A DNA stretch of 64,000 nt from CAIXSE01 sp040769125. Lineage in GTDB: Bacteria; Actinomycetota; Thermoleophilia; UBA2241. Numbering within the stretch: position 1 is the stretch's first letter; every line of letters starts with the position of its first letter. The DNA is taken from contig JAXGLO010000001.1 of the NCBI GenBank assembly GCA_040769125.1, positions 992,001 through 1,056,000 of the forward strand, written 5' to 3'. A model generated the notes under the pieces. The model worked only from the letters and a program-made list of their open reading frames with translations, did not search any database and was not told the DNA's origin. The translations under genes and the position numbers were made by a program. Below are positions 35,416 to 44,860 of the stretch, piece after piece.

Positions 35416-38100
35416 TCAGAGCCGGAGCACAACCTTGTGCAGCTCCGGCTCGTCGCCGGGACGAATGTCGAAGCCGAGCTCCCGGGAGAAGGCGATCATC
35501 CGCGGGTTGGCCGCCAGTACGTGGCCATAGATCTCGCGCACGTGCCTATCGCGGGCGGCCTCGATGAGAGCCCCCATGAGCCTGGAACCGATGCCGCGAC
35601 GCTGGTACTCGTCGCGTACCACGACGGCGAACTCGCCCCCCTCGGAGTCGGCCGTCTCGATGCCCAGCCGGGCGACGCCGAGCATCGTCTCTTTGCGCTT
35701 GCCCTTGCCCGGGCGGATGGCGCAGAGGGCGATCTCACGGTCGTAGTCGATGTGGCAATAGCGCATGAGCATCGACTTGGTGACCTCGCGTACCGGGCCC
35801 AGGAAGCGATACTCGATCGTCTCGGGTGAGAAGGACTCGACCATCTCCGACCAGATCGGCTCGTCCTCGGGGCGGATCGAGCGGATGAAGGCCTTCTCGC
35901 CGTTGATGGGGATCTCCCAGCGGTACTTGCTCGGGTACATGGAGATCATGAGATGCGAGCCCGGCAGCGTGATCTTGCGCACGTCCTTGGGCTCGATAAC
36001 GATGCGCGCGTCGAGAGCGCTGATGCCGTCGGCGCGCACCTGCAGCGGGTTCACGTCCATCTCGAGGATCTCGGGGAAGTCGACGAGGAGGTAGCTCACC
36101 TTGACGAGCGCCTCCTCGAGGGCGCGCATGTTGACGGCCTCCTTGCCGCGGTAGCCGCCGAGCAGACGTGAGACCTTGGTGCGCTGGATGAGCGAGTGGG
36201 CGAGAGCCTGGTTGAGCGGCGGGAAGTCGATCGCGACGTCCCGGTAGAGCTCGACGCCGGTGCCGCCCATGCCGAACATGAGCGCCGGGCCGAAGGTGGG
36301 GTCGTTCTTCGAGCCGACGATGACCTCGTAGCCGCCGCGGCTCATGGCCTGTACGGCGACGCCGACGATGGCGGCGTCGGGCGCGACCTTTTTCACGTTG
36401 TCGACGATCTTCTTGAACTGGGCGGCGGCGTCGGCCGCGGAACGCACGTTGAGGGCGATGCCGCCGACGTCGCTCTTGTGGGTGATGTCGTGGCTGAGGA
36501 TCTTGATGGCCACGGGGAAGCCGATGTCCTCGGCGGCCTTGGCGCACTCTTCGGCGGTGGTGGCGACGACCGTCTTGACCGCCGGGATCTCGTAGGCTTC
36601 GAGCACGGCCTTCGCCTCGGGCTCGCTGAGGATGCTGCGCTCGTCGCGCGCGACCTCGAGGAAGATGCGCTTGACGGCCTCGCGATCGGGCTTGAAGTCG
36701 GTGAGGATGTCGGCGGGTGTCTCGTAGATGCTGGCGAGGTTGCGGGTGTACTGGTACATGTACATGTACGAGCGCACCGCGTCCTCAGGAGTGCTGAACA
36801 TCGGCACGTGAGCGCCGCGCAGGATGTCGATGCCCTCCGCTACCTTGGTCACACCCATGAAGGACGTGAGCAGCGGCTTGAGCTGGTGCGACCGGGCTAC
36901 GTCGATCAGAGCTTTGGCGGTGCCAGTGGGGTCGCTCATGGCCTGCGGGGTCAGGATCGCGAGGACGCCGTCGCAGGCGGGGTCGTCCATGAGGGCCTGC
37001 GCCGCGGCGGCGTAGCGGGTGGCGTCGGCGTCTCCGCCGACGTCGACGGGGTTGCCGCGGGCCGCGAACCCGGGGAGGCACTCCTTGAGCTTCTTGTCGG
37101 TCGCCTTGGAGATGTCGGCGAGCTCGCCGTTCAGGTTGAGCAGGCAGTCGCTGGCCATCACCCCCGGGCCGCCGGCGTTGGTGACGATGCCCAGCCGGGG
37201 GCCGCGCGGGCTGCTAACGCGGCTGAGGGCCTCGCTGGCGTCGAATAGGTCATCGATCTCGGGGACCCGCACGACGCCGGCGCGGCGGAAGAGGGCGCTG
37301 TAGAGGGTGTCGTCGCCGGCGATGGCGCCGGTGTGGGAGGCGGCGGCCTGGGCGCTGCGCGCCCAGCAGCCGCTCTTGACGACGATGATCGGCTTGCTCC
37401 TGGCGAAGTGGCGCGCCGCGCTCATGAACTTGCGCGCATCGGTGATCGACTCGATGTAGAGGATGATGCTGCTCGTGCAGGTGTCGGTGCCGAAGTAGTC
37501 GATGAGGTCGCCGAAGTCGACGTCGGCCATCGAGCCGACGCTCACGAAGGCCGAGAAGCCGACCTGGGTGGCGGCCGCCCAGTCGAGGATGGCAGTGCCC
37601 AGGGCGCCCGACTGGCTGAGAAAGGCGATGCGGCCGGCGGGCGGGATGGCGTGCGCAAAGGTGACGTTGAGGTTGAGGCTGGGGCGGATGAAGCCGAGGC
37701 AGTTGGGCCCGACGATGCGTACGCCGTACGACTTGGCGATGGTGACGACCTCCTGCTCGAGCCTGCGGCCGGCAGGGCCGATCTCCTTGAAGCCCGCGGT
37801 GATGATGACGGCGCCGCCGACGCCGGCCTCGCCGCACTCGCGGATCGTCTGCGGCACCGTCTTGGCGGGAACGGCGATCACGGCCAGGTCGATCTTGCGT
37901 GGCACCTGGCCGATCGAGGCGTAGGCCTGGATCCCCTGCACGGACGGGGAGGTGATGTTCACCGGAAAGACGACCCCGTTGTACTGGGCGCCGATGAGGT
38001 TACGAAGGAGGATGTAGCCGACCGACCCCTTCCTGTTCGAGGCGCCGATGACGGCGATGCTCCGCGGATTGAAGAGCTTGTCGAGGTTACGTGTGCTCAT
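35416..38100 (-). CDS. ADP-forming acyl-CoA synthetase-like / GNAT acetyltransferase fusion
   Basis: 894 residues from ATG 38100. The N-terminal CoA-binding and succinyl-CoA-synthetase-like domains (FNPRSIAVIGASNRKGSVGY, GPNCLGFIRPSLNLNVTF, SQSGALGTAILDWAA, TNAGGPGVMASDCLL) are followed by an ATP-grasp domain (about 480-700; FPVAIKILSHDITHKSDVGGI) and a C-terminal GNAT domain (VVRDEYQRRGIGSRLMGALIEAAR). This is the architecture of PatZ-type protein lysine acetyltransferases, which control acetyl-CoA synthetase and other enzymes. A true ADP-forming acetate-producing enzyme is a less likely alternative because the GNAT domain is fused. Confidence 0.9.
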   Translation of the reverse strand: MSTRNLDKLFNPRSIAVIGASNRKGSVGYILLRNLIGAQYNGVVFPVNITSPSVQGIQAYASIGQVPRKIDLAVIAVPAKTVPQTIRECGEAGVGGAVIITAGFKEIGPAGRRLEQEVVTIAKSYGVRIVGPNCLGFIRPSLNLNVTFAHAIPPAGRIAFLSQSGALGTAILDWAAATQVGFSAFVSVGSMADVDFGDLIDYFGTDTCTSSIILYIESITDARKFMSAARHFARSKPIIVVKSGCWARSAQAAASHTGAIAGDDTLYSALFRRAGVVRVPEIDDLFDASEALSRVSSPRGPRLGIVTNAGGPGVMASDCLLNLNGELADISKATDKKLKECLPGFAARGNPVDVGGDADATRYAAAAQALMDDPACDGVLAILTPQAMSDPTGTAKALIDVARSHQLKPLLTSFMGVTKVAEGIDILRGAHVPMFSTPEDAVRSYMYMYQYTRNLASIYETPADILTDFKPDREAVKRIFLEVARDERSILSEPEAKAVLEAYEIPAVKTVVATTAEECAKAAEDIGFPVAIKILSHDITHKSDVGGIALNVRSAADAAAQFKKIVDNVKKVAPDAAIVGVAVQAMSRGGYEVIVGSKNDPTFGPALMFGMGGTGVELYRDVAIDFPPLNQALAHSLIQRTKVSRLLGGYRGKEAVNMRALEEALVKVSYLLVDFPEILEMDVNPLQVRADGISALDARIVIEPKDVRKITLPGSHLMISMYPSKYRWEIPINGEKAFIRSIRPEDEPIWSEMVESFSPETIEYRFLGPVREVTKSMLMRYCHIDYDREIALCAIRPGKGKRKETMLGVARLGIETADSEGGEFAVVVRDEYQRRGIGSRLMGALIEAARDRHVREIYGHVLAANPRMIAFSRELGFDIRPGDEPELHKVVLRL

Positions 38101-38271
38101 CTCTGTCACTCGCCCCCTGTGATCGCTTCGCACGGCCTTATGCCAATCGTTACTCTACGTCGTGTGCCGCTGAGGTTCCATCCTCGGGCGCTTGGGTCGG
38201 GATGGAGACCGTCTCCCGGGCGGCAGGCTGGAGGCCGCAGAGGCTCGGAAGGCGGAAAGCAAGGGAGGCGG

Positions 38272-38346
38272 TGGTGGGCGATGTTGGGTTTGAACCAACG
38301 ACCTCCCGCGTGTGAGGCGGGCGCTCTCCCACTGAGCTAATCGCCC
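38272..38346 (-). tRNA. tRNA-Val (CAC)
   Basis: A complete cloverleaf on the minus strand: acceptor GGGCGAT/ATCGCCC, D-arm GCTC...GAGC, anticodon arm CCCGC-CTCACAC-GCGGG (anticodon CAC), T-arm GTTGG-TTCAAAC-CCAAC, discriminator A and encoded CCA (38272-38274). Confidence 0.97.
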
Positions 38347-38502
38347 GAGGCCGCGGACGCGAGAGACGCGTCGCGGAGCGCAGAGAATACCATAGCCCCG
38401 CCGGGCGGGGAAGAAAGCGGACGGCGTGCAGCGAGGCTCCGGAGCCTGGCGCACGCGGTCGCCGGCGCTGCCTTCGAGGGCGTGGCCGCTCTGGTCCCGA
38501 GA

Positions 38503-38540
38503 CGCGCGAAGGGCGGCCCCTGGAGGCCGCCCTTCGCGCG
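38503..38540 (-). terminator. Strong hairpin after the cold-shock gene
   Basis: A perfect 16-bp stem (38503-38518 with 38525-38540) with a 6-nt loop lies 20 nt after the cold-shock gene's stop. No T-run follows on the minus strand. Confidence 0.65.
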
Positions 38541-38559
38541 TTCGAACGTGTCACGCCCT

Positions 38560-38763
38560 TTAGATCTTGCGGACGTTGCTCGCCTGCATCTTGCCGTTCT
38601 GGCCCTGCGTGACGTCGAACGTAACGTGGTCCCCCTCGTCGAGGGTCCTGAAGCCCTCGGCCTGGATCTCACGGAAGTGAACGAACAGGTCGTCACCATC
38701 CTCGCGCGAGATGAAGCCGTAGCCCTTCGCCGCGTTGAACCACTTGACGATACCTTCTGCCAT
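38560..38763 (-). CDS. Cold-shock protein (CspA family)
   Basis: 67 residues with the nucleic-acid binding motifs GIVKWFNAAKGYGFISRED and DLFVHFREIQ. The start ATG 38763 follows AAGGATG. An RNA chaperone. The 5' region (38764 to about 38890) could form the long leader usual for cold-shock genes. Confidence 0.95.
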   Translation of the reverse strand: MAEGIVKWFNAAKGYGFISREDGDDLFVHFREIQAEGFRTLDEGDHVTFDVTQGQNGKMQASNVRKI

Positions 38764-39084
38764 TTGACGCATCCTTTTCCGCCCCGCAGGGGCATTAACG
38801 ACGCGACGCGACCTCCTGTGCTCCTGCCGGAGCAGCGCCGGCGGAGAAGCTCATGGTCACGCCGCCAACCCGCGGACCACATTCTGGCCCGTACGGCACA
38901 GTGTAAACGAATCCGCAAGAAAAGTCGCGCATTTCGTCGTCAAGTCACTGTCTTCCGCCGAACGTCAGGTGGTCGTGCGGGCTGAAACGGGTCGCTCGGC
39001 CCGCGTGGCCGTAGCGCGCGGCGCGCTGCCGCTCGCTCACGTTCTCGTGCGCGTCGTACTTGTGAGGCGGCTCCGGGGGCGGGG
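38764..39084 (-). other. Gap between cysH and the cold-shock gene
   Basis: No gene is seen. A TACACT sequence on the minus strand (38905-38900) could be the -10 of the cold-shock promoter, with a leader of about 130 nt. The -35 is unclear. Confidence 0.35.
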
Positions 39085-39906
39085 TTACGAGGTGGCCCCC
39101 GGGGCGGGGGATGCCGGCGGGGCTTCGCCGGCCGGCGCCTCCCCGCCGCCGGCCACCACCCGCAGCCCGCCGCCGGCTACCACTCGCAGCCCACCGCCGG
39201 CGCGGCTGTGCAGGCCGCTGTCGCGATGCCCGGCGCCCTCCCACCACCAGCGCCCGGAGCGGGCGTCCTCGCCGGGCGCGACGGCCCGCGTGCACGGTGC
39301 GCAGACGATGCTCGGGAAGCCCTGGTCGTGGAGGGGGTTATACGGGATGTCGTGCGCGCGTACGTAGTCGTGCACGCGCTCCTCGCTCCAGGCGGCCAGG
39401 GGATTGATCGTGATGAGGCTTGCCGCCTCGTCCCACTCGACTTCCGCGATGTGCCAGCGCATCGGGCTCTGGCCGCTGCGCAGGCCGCAGACCCAGGCGT
39501 CCAGCTCACGCTGGGCGCGTCGCAGCGGCCGCACCTTACGGACCTCGCAACAGCGCTTGCGCAGGTCGATGCTCTCGCGGAACAGATTGACGCCGTGGTG
39601 GTCGACCATCTCCTCGACGTCCTCCGGAGAGGGGAAGAACGTGTGAATGGTGATCCCGTAGCGCCGGGACGTGCGGTCGATCAGGTCGTAGGTCTCGGGG
39701 AAGAGCCGCCCGGTGTCGAGCGTGAAGATGGGGATGTCGAGGCCGGCTTCGGCGATCAACGCCGTCAGCACCTGATCTTCGAGGCCGAGGGAGGAGGCGA
39801 AGGCGACGCATCCTGGGAAGCGGGCGGCAGTCTCGGCCAGGATCTCTTCGGCCGGGGCGCCCGCGAGTTCGGCGAGCAGGGTGTTCACGGCGTCCGGCGT
39901 GGTCAT
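39085..39906 (-). CDS. cysH: Adenylyl-sulfate (APS) reductase, CysH family
   Basis: 273 residues. CAFASSLGLEDQVLTALI (P-loop-like), IFTLDTGRLFPETYDLIDR, the paired cysteines KRCCEVRKV, an CxxC CAPCTRAV and WVCGLRSGQS are present. The CC...CxxC pattern marks the [4Fe-4S] APS-type enzyme rather than the PAPS type. The normal end would be near the CTRAV segment and the GRWWWEGAG motif; here about 55 extra residues follow, including two copies of GGGLRVVA, made by a DNA tandem repeat. ATG 39906 is preceded by GAGGTGA. A small cysteine-containing ORF upstream may control it. Confidence 0.92.
   Translation of the reverse strand: MTTPDAVNTLLAELAGAPAEEILAETAARFPGCVAFASSLGLEDQVLTALIAEAGLDIPIFTLDTGRLFPETYDLIDRTSRRYGITIHTFFPSPEDVEEMVDHHGVNLFRESIDLRKRCCEVRKVRPLRRAQRELDAWVCGLRSGQSPMRWHIAEVEWDEAASLITINPLAAWSEERVHDYVRAHDIPYNPLHDQGFPSIVCAPCTRAVAPGEDARSGRWWWEGAGHRDSGLHSRAGGGLRVVAGGGLRVVAGGGEAPAGEAPPASPAPGATS
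39155..39201. repeat. Two-copy 23-24 bp tandem repeat in the 3' end of cysH
   Basis: Copies at 39155-39178 and 39179-39201 differ at only a few positions and add the repeated GGGLRVVA residues to the CysH tail. Confidence 0.7.
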
Positions 39907-39918
39907 CAGGTCACCTCA

Positions 39919-39996
39919 GTGGGTCAGCGGGTCGGCGGGCGGTGGGTCAGCGGGTCAGCGGGTCAGCGGGTGGTGGGTCAGTGGATCGGCGGGTCG
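39919..39996. repeat. Degenerate GGGTCAGC tandem repeats before cysH
   Basis: Multiple copies of GTGGGTCAGCG / GGGTCGGCG / GGGTCAGCG lie immediately 5' of cysH, inside its leader. They contain no gene. Repeat number may vary between strains. Confidence 0.7.
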
Positions 39997-40136
39997 TGTG
40001 GCGGCAGGCCGCGGCCCTGAGATTCTCGCACGAAACGCACATGCAGGAAACAGCGCGGCATGCATTGTGAACGGGCTCCGTGGGTGGACGTATCGGCAGG
40101 CGCCGAATCGGGCGCTCGTGTCGGTGAGGGCTGCGG

Positions 40137-40157
40137 CCACCGGGCACGCCCGGTGCC
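40137..40157 (-). terminator. Attenuator-like hairpin after the leader peptide
   Basis: CACCGG/CCGGTG with a 6-nt loop lies 15 nt after the stop of the small cysteine-containing ORF and upstream of cysH. There is no T-run, so a rho-dependent or translational mechanism would be needed. Confidence 0.4.
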
Positions 40158-40170
40158 GGTTCGCCTTGAG

Positions 40171-40296
40171 TCACGCTAGCAGACGAATCGTGTCGACGCA
40201 CGTGGGAGGGAGGCATCCTGTCGTGCAGCCGTTGCCGTGAAGGCGCAGGCAGATCCCGGCGCCGTGCCGGGTGAGGCGTACGGTGCGATGATTCAT
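40171..40296 (-). CDS. Small cysteine-containing leader peptide upstream of cysH
   Basis: 41 residues from ATG 40296, with an excellent GGAGGAGGGG 6 nt upstream. It begins MNHRTVRLTRHGAGICLRLH and has four cysteines in 20 residues (ICL, GCTTGC, TCV). It lies on the same strand as cysH, about 265 nt upstream, in a region otherwise free of genes, and is followed by a hairpin. Actinobacterial sulfur-assimilation genes are often preceded by similar short peptides that sense cysteine supply by translation. Assignment is by position and composition. Confidence 0.6.
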   Translation of the reverse strand: MNHRTVRLTRHGAGICLRLHGNGCTTGCLPPTCVDTIRLLA

Positions 40297-40360
40297 GAGG
40301 GCCCCTCCTCCGGTTCTAGGCCTCCTACTGACGTGCACTCGAACGCTGTCTTGCGCAGCT

Positions 40361-40390
40361 TTGGGGCCGGAGGGTGGTGACAGGTAGACT
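40361..40390 (+). promoter_or_regulatory. Leaderless promoter of darT (TTGGGG-18-TAGACT)
   Basis: TTGGGG at 40361-40366 and TAGACT at 40385-40390 are spaced by 18 nt. The ATG of darT begins 6 nt after the -10, so transcription should start at or beside the start codon. No ribosome-binding site is present, which agrees. Confidence 0.55.
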
Positions 40391-40396
40391 GAGCGC

Positions 40397-41038
40397 ATGG
40401 CTCTTGAGCTGACATCTCAGCGTGCTCTTGTCTTCCGAATCACGCATATTGAGAACGTGTCCTGGATTCTCGATCACGGTCTTCACTGTGCTTCTTCTGC
40501 GGTCAAAGACCCGAACTTCCGTCGGATTGGTGACCCAGACTTGATTGAGAAGCGCGAGAGACGAGAGATTCCCATCAAGCCGTTCGGAACGCTCAGCGAC
40601 TACGTCGCCTTCTACTTCACACCCCACTCGCCAATGCTGCTCAAGATCACAAGCGGTCACGGCGGTATCAAGCGTGTTTCAGCCAGCGACATCGTCGTGA
40701 TGGTCAGTTCGCTGCATGTCTTTAAGGAGCAGGGGATCCCGTTCCTTTTTACGGACTCGCACGCGTACCTTTGCGACGCACGCTTCTTCGAGGACCTCGC
40801 CGACTTGACAGCGGTTGACTGGCCGCTGATTCGTTCGCGCAACTTCAAATACTCGTCAGATGACCCTGGCAGGAAGCAGAGGTACGAGGCGGAAGTCCTG
40901 GTGCATCGTCACGTGCCGCTGTCGGCGCTCATGGCAGTAGTCTGTCGGAGCGAGAAGGAATGTGAGACAATCCAAGAGCAGGTGAGCCAACGCAATCTGG
41001 GCCTGAAAGTGGCGGTACGTCGGGGCTGGTACTTCTGA
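40397..41038 (+). CDS. darT: DarT-type DNA ADP-ribosyltransferase toxin
   Basis: 213 residues. The DarT pattern: RITHIENVSWILDHGL near the N-terminus, DYVAFYFTPHSPML, and the catalytic Glu in RYEAEVLVHRHVPLSAL (about E166). DarT attaches ADP-ribose from NAD+ to DNA bases and blocks replication; with DarG it acts as a toxin-antitoxin and phage-defence system. Its stop overlaps the darG start by 1 nt. Lower GC than flanking genes suggests transfer. Confidence 0.93.
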   Translation: MALELTSQRALVFRITHIENVSWILDHGLHCASSAVKDPNFRRIGDPDLIEKRERREIPIKPFGTLSDYVAFYFTPHSPMLLKITSGHGGIKRVSASDIVVMVSSLHVFKEQGIPFLFTDSHAYLCDARFFEDLADLTAVDWPLIRSRNFKYSSDDPGRKQRYEAEVLVHRHVPLSALMAVVCRSEKECETIQEQVSQRNLGLKVAVRRGWYF

Positions 41039-42129
41039 TGCTCGAATTCACAACAGGCAACCTCCTCGAGGCTCATGTTGACGCGCTTGTGAATACCGTC
41101 AACGAAGTCGGCGTGATGGGCAAGGGCATGGCGCTCCAGTTCCGTGAGGCGTTCCCCGTGAGTTCGCGCGAGTACATCACTGCCGCGCGACACCAGCAGG
41201 TTCGCGTTGGGCGCGTCCTGGTCACTCGGCACCAGTCCCTCAATGGGCCACGCTGGATCATCCACTTCCCAACGAAGCGACATTGGCGTCATCCGTCTCG
41301 GCTGGAGTGGGTGGAGGAGGGGCTCCAGGATCTCGTTCGAGTGGTCCAGCAGGAAGGCATCCGGTCAATTGCCTTGCCCCCTCTCGGCTGCGGTAACGGG
41401 GGCCTGAACTGGTCTGAAGTAAGAGACTTGATCGAAGCCGCTTTCCGTGATGTCTTCGACGTCCGCGTCGTTGTCTACGAGCCAAGTCCAGCATTCAGCA
41501 CCGCTCCGAAGACTCGAGGCGTTGACAAACTTACGCCATCACGGGCGTTGATCGCTGAGCTGGTTCGGCAGTACTCAATCCTCGGGCTCGGTTGCACGAA
41601 CCTTGAGGTGCACAAGCTGGCGTGGTTTCTCCAGCGGGCAATCAGGGCCTGCGGTCTCAACGACCCCACGAAGCTTCGGTTCACGGCGAATTACTACGGC
41701 CCATACGCAGATGATCTTCGACACCTCCTAGACAAGCTGGATGGCAGCTACCTGCACTGCAATCGGCGACTCAGCGAGGCAGGACCGGACGAACCAATCT
41801 ACTTTGTCGGTGCGAAACGAGAGGCAGTCTCCAGATACCTTGCAGGTAATGAGGCTCGGGATTACCTGCCCGCTCTTGACGTAACGACGCGCATCATTGA
41901 TGGTTTTGAATCGCCTCTTGGTATGGAGTTGTTAGCCACTGTTGACTGGCTCCTATTCGAAGAGAGCTGTGAACCTGCTGTGCCAGTACTGAAGGCGGCT
42001 CTTGCATCGTGGCCAGGTGGCGCTAAAGCAGGCGAACGGAAGCTGCGCTTATTCGATGATCGACGACTGAAGCTAGCAATCGGGCGATTGGCGGATTCGC
42101 CGCTCGCCGATCCGGCACGTCTTTGCTGA
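41038..42129 (+). CDS. darG: DarG-type macrodomain antitoxin
   Basis: 363 residues. The N-terminal macrodomain (about 1-155) has FTTGNLLEAHVDALVNTVNEVGVMGKGMALQFREAFP, IIHFPTKRHWR and ALPPLGCGNGGLNW; it removes ADP-ribose from DNA. The C-terminal domain (about 165-360) with NYYGPYADDLRHLL is the toxin-neutralising part seen in DarG. Complete and coupled to darT. Confidence 0.94.
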   Translation: MLEFTTGNLLEAHVDALVNTVNEVGVMGKGMALQFREAFPVSSREYITAARHQQVRVGRVLVTRHQSLNGPRWIIHFPTKRHWRHPSRLEWVEEGLQDLVRVVQQEGIRSIALPPLGCGNGGLNWSEVRDLIEAAFRDVFDVRVVVYEPSPAFSTAPKTRGVDKLTPSRALIAELVRQYSILGLGCTNLEVHKLAWFLQRAIRACGLNDPTKLRFTANYYGPYADDLRHLLDKLDGSYLHCNRRLSEAGPDEPIYFVGAKREAVSRYLAGNEARDYLPALDVTTRIIDGFESPLGMELLATVDWLLFEESCEPAVPVLKAALASWPGGAKAGERKLRLFDDRRLKLAIGRLADSPLADPARLC

Positions 42130-42592
42130 AGAATCACTAGAAGGCACTCATATATGTCGTTAGGGCTTACGTCCTAGTACGCAGTTTGATTGCAGATCAC
42201 AAACCTCGCCTCGTCTATTGTCTTGAGCCATGGATACACTACTTTCTGGGCACAGCCATCAAGGACTCAGTAACGACGTTGTCGCGCGTGTGCCGGCGAT
42301 GCTCATCGAGTCCTAGGACGCCGAAGAGGTGATGCCCCGGCTCATAGCGAGCTGAGTCGAGAATCTATGGATGGAGCTGGGCTTCGCAACCGGCTCGACG
42401 TACGCGGCCTGAACGATGCAAATCCCGTTTCTTGAATTCTCCATTATTGGGCTTGCGCACGGAGGGGCAGGCAGGTGCGCGCGAGTCATTCGCTATGGTT
42501 CGGCCCGTATCTCTTACCGCCAAGCACGACGAAGGCCACAGGATAGTTCGTCGGACTGCGAGAACTTCGCGTGCATCACATACAATTCTCTT
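42130..42592 (+). other. Gene-free gap between darG and the methylase operon
   Basis: 463 nt with stop codons in all frames and no recognisable family. It may hold decayed coding sequence (fragments reading like VARVPAMLIES and ENLWMELGFATGSTYAA with intervening stops), too short to assign. Confidence 0.4.
42581..42586 (+). promoter_or_regulatory. -10 element of the restriction-modification operon
   Basis: TACAAT ends 6 nt before the ATG at 42593, the same geometry as the darT promoter, predicting a leaderless mRNA. No convincing -35 is seen. Confidence 0.45.
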
Positions 42593-43249
42593 ATGGACCT
42601 CATCAAGTCAGGGCAGCGTGTGGCGGACCACGGAGAGGTGTTCACTCCCGCGTGGATGGTCGATGCGATGCTGGATCTCATCAAAGGCGAGACCGAACGG
42701 ATCGACTCGCGCTTCTTGGAGCCAGCGTGTGGAAGCGGCAATTTCCTCGTTCGCATCCTGCAGCGCAAGCTCGCTGCGGTGGAGCTGAAATACAGACAAT
42801 CTGAATTCGAGAAGCGCCACTTCGCCCTTCTTGCCTTGATGTGCTGCTACGGGATCGAGCTTCTGGCAGACAATATCGCTGAGTGTCGCGCAAACATGCT
42901 AGAGGTCTTGGCTGAGTATCTGAGCCTTGATGAGTCGGATGACGCCTATCGAGCCGCCTCCTACGTGCTGTCACAGAACCTCGTCCACGGTGACGCCCTG
43001 ACGATGCGTACGAGTGATGATCGGCCGATTACATTCGCCGAGTGGGGCTATCTGGGGAAAGGCAGATTCCAACGGCGTGACTTCCGCTTCGACACCTTGG
43101 CTCAGATGTCCGCCTTCGGTGAGGAGGGCACGCTCTTTGCGCATCTCGGCAAACACGAGGTGTTCACGCCGGCCAAGACATACCCACCGATGACAGCGAG
43201 CCAGCTGGCGCACGTGGATCTCCGCGATACTCGAGAGGGAGTTGTATGA
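42593..43249 (+). CDS. Adenine methylase-like protein, module 1 (no catalytic NPPY)
   Basis: 218 residues. The adenine N6-methylase pattern has GEVFTPAWMVDAMLDLI (motif X) and RFLEPACGSGNFLVRIL (motif I, AdoMet binding). YGIELLADNIAECRANM and LVHGDAL (motifs II-III) follow. The catalytic NPPY motif is absent where expected (after RFQRRDFRFD). It overlaps the next gene by 4 nt, which carries an NPPY. The two probably act together as a heterodimeric or split Eco57I-like methylase. Composition is lower in GC than the chromosome. Confidence 0.8.
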   Translation: MDLIKSGQRVADHGEVFTPAWMVDAMLDLIKGETERIDSRFLEPACGSGNFLVRILQRKLAAVELKYRQSEFEKRHFALLALMCCYGIELLADNIAECRANMLEVLAEYLSLDESDDAYRAASYVLSQNLVHGDALTMRTSDDRPITFAEWGYLGKGRFQRRDFRFDTLAQMSAFGEEGTLFAHLGKHEVFTPAKTYPPMTASQLAHVDLRDTREGVV

Positions 43250-44860
43250 ACGGCAAGGCAGGCTTCTCGCTTCGCGGACGCAATCCAGACGTATTGACGT
43301 GTATCGCGAACCTCTCCAGCGACGAGGTATTCACCCCACCGGAGCTTGCCAACAGGATGCTGGACGACCTCGCCGAGTCATGGTCAGTCAGCAACAACGG
43401 CGCAAGCATATGGGCAGACTGCTCGGTGAGATTCCTCGATCCTTGCACCAAGTCGGGTGTGTTCCTTCGTGAAATCACTCGCCGTCTCACGAACGGGTTG
43501 GCTGATGAGATACCGGACCTCGAAGAGCGGGTTGATCACATCCTGACTAAGCAGGTTCACGGCGTCGCCATTACGAATCTTACTAGCCTACTGGCTCGCC
43601 GAAGTTTGTATTGCTCCAAGTACGCCAGAGGCGAGCACTCTATCGCCAAGTCGTTTACGAACGACCACGGCAACATCTGGTTTGAGCGCACAGAGCACAC
43701 ATGGGTTGACGGCAGATGCCGGTATTGTGGCGCGAGTAAAAAGACTCTCGGCCGGGGTGAGGATCTTGAAAGCCATGCGTACGCGTTTGTCCACGCTGAG
43801 GACATCAGCGCACGAATCGCCGAGCTGTTTGGAGGGAGCATGCAGTTCGATGTGATCATTGGGAACCCACCGTATCAATTGGGCGATGGTGGGTTCGGCG
43901 CAAGCGCTGTTCCTATCTATCACAAGTTCGTGGAGCAGGCCAAGAACCTGAATCCGCGTTTTCTGACGATGGTCATCCCTGCACGCTGGTTCTTCGGTGG
44001 CCGGGGTTTGGATAGATTCCGGAAGGAGATGCTGGCAGACAATCGACTTCGCAAGCTGGTTGACTATCCGGATAGCCGAACTGTGTTCCAGGGGGTAGAT
44101 GTGGCTGGCGGTATCTGCTACTTCCTATGGGACCGTGACAACCCTGGCGAATGTGAGGTGGCCTCCTACCGCTTGCCCGACGAGCCTTGTACCGTCAAGC
44201 GGCCATTGCTCGAGCCTGGTGCCGATGTCTTCATCCGCTTCAACGAAGGCCTTTCAGTCGTGAAGAAGGTCATGCATGTGGAGACGGGGGCTCAAAGAAT
44301 CACCCTGCCGGACGGTAGGAGGTTCGACACACAGGTTAGTTCGCAAAAGCCATTCGGACTTCGGACCTACTTTCGAGGGACAGAGTCGAAACAAGACGAC
44401 TCGGATGTAGTGGTCCTGCAGAGTGGCGGCAGAGGCTACGCGCCTAGGTCATCGATATCTGTCGGCCTTGAGCTAATCGACAAGTGGAAGGTATTTACGT
44501 CCAAGTCGTCCGCCGAGCATGCCGGCCAAGCAGACAAGTCCGGCATGCGGAAGGTGCTGTCTTTGTCCGGACTGCTGCCACCTGGTTCTGTCGTTACTGA
44601 GACCTATATCCTGCTCGGGTGCTACGACACGAAGCAAGAAGCCGAGAACTGCTTGTCGTACGTTGTCACAAAGTTCTTTCGCTTCTTAGTTGCGACGCGC
44701 TCATCAGGGCAAGACCTGCCGCGTTCCGCGTACTCCTTCGTTCCGCTTCAAGACTTTACGAAGCCCTGGGACGACGCTGCGCTCTACGCCAAGTACGGAC
44801 TTACGTCAGACGAGATCCAGTTCATTGAGTCGACGATTCGACCGATGGACTTTGAGCTTG

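Noticed and set aside
36196..37248. Plus-strand frame of 350 codons
   Set aside because: Antisense to the acyl-CoA synthetase/GNAT gene; His/Asp/Gly runs only.
39919..39996. CRISPR-like repeat array
   Set aside because: Units are 8-11 bp, adjacent and degenerate, with no unique spacers and no cas genes.
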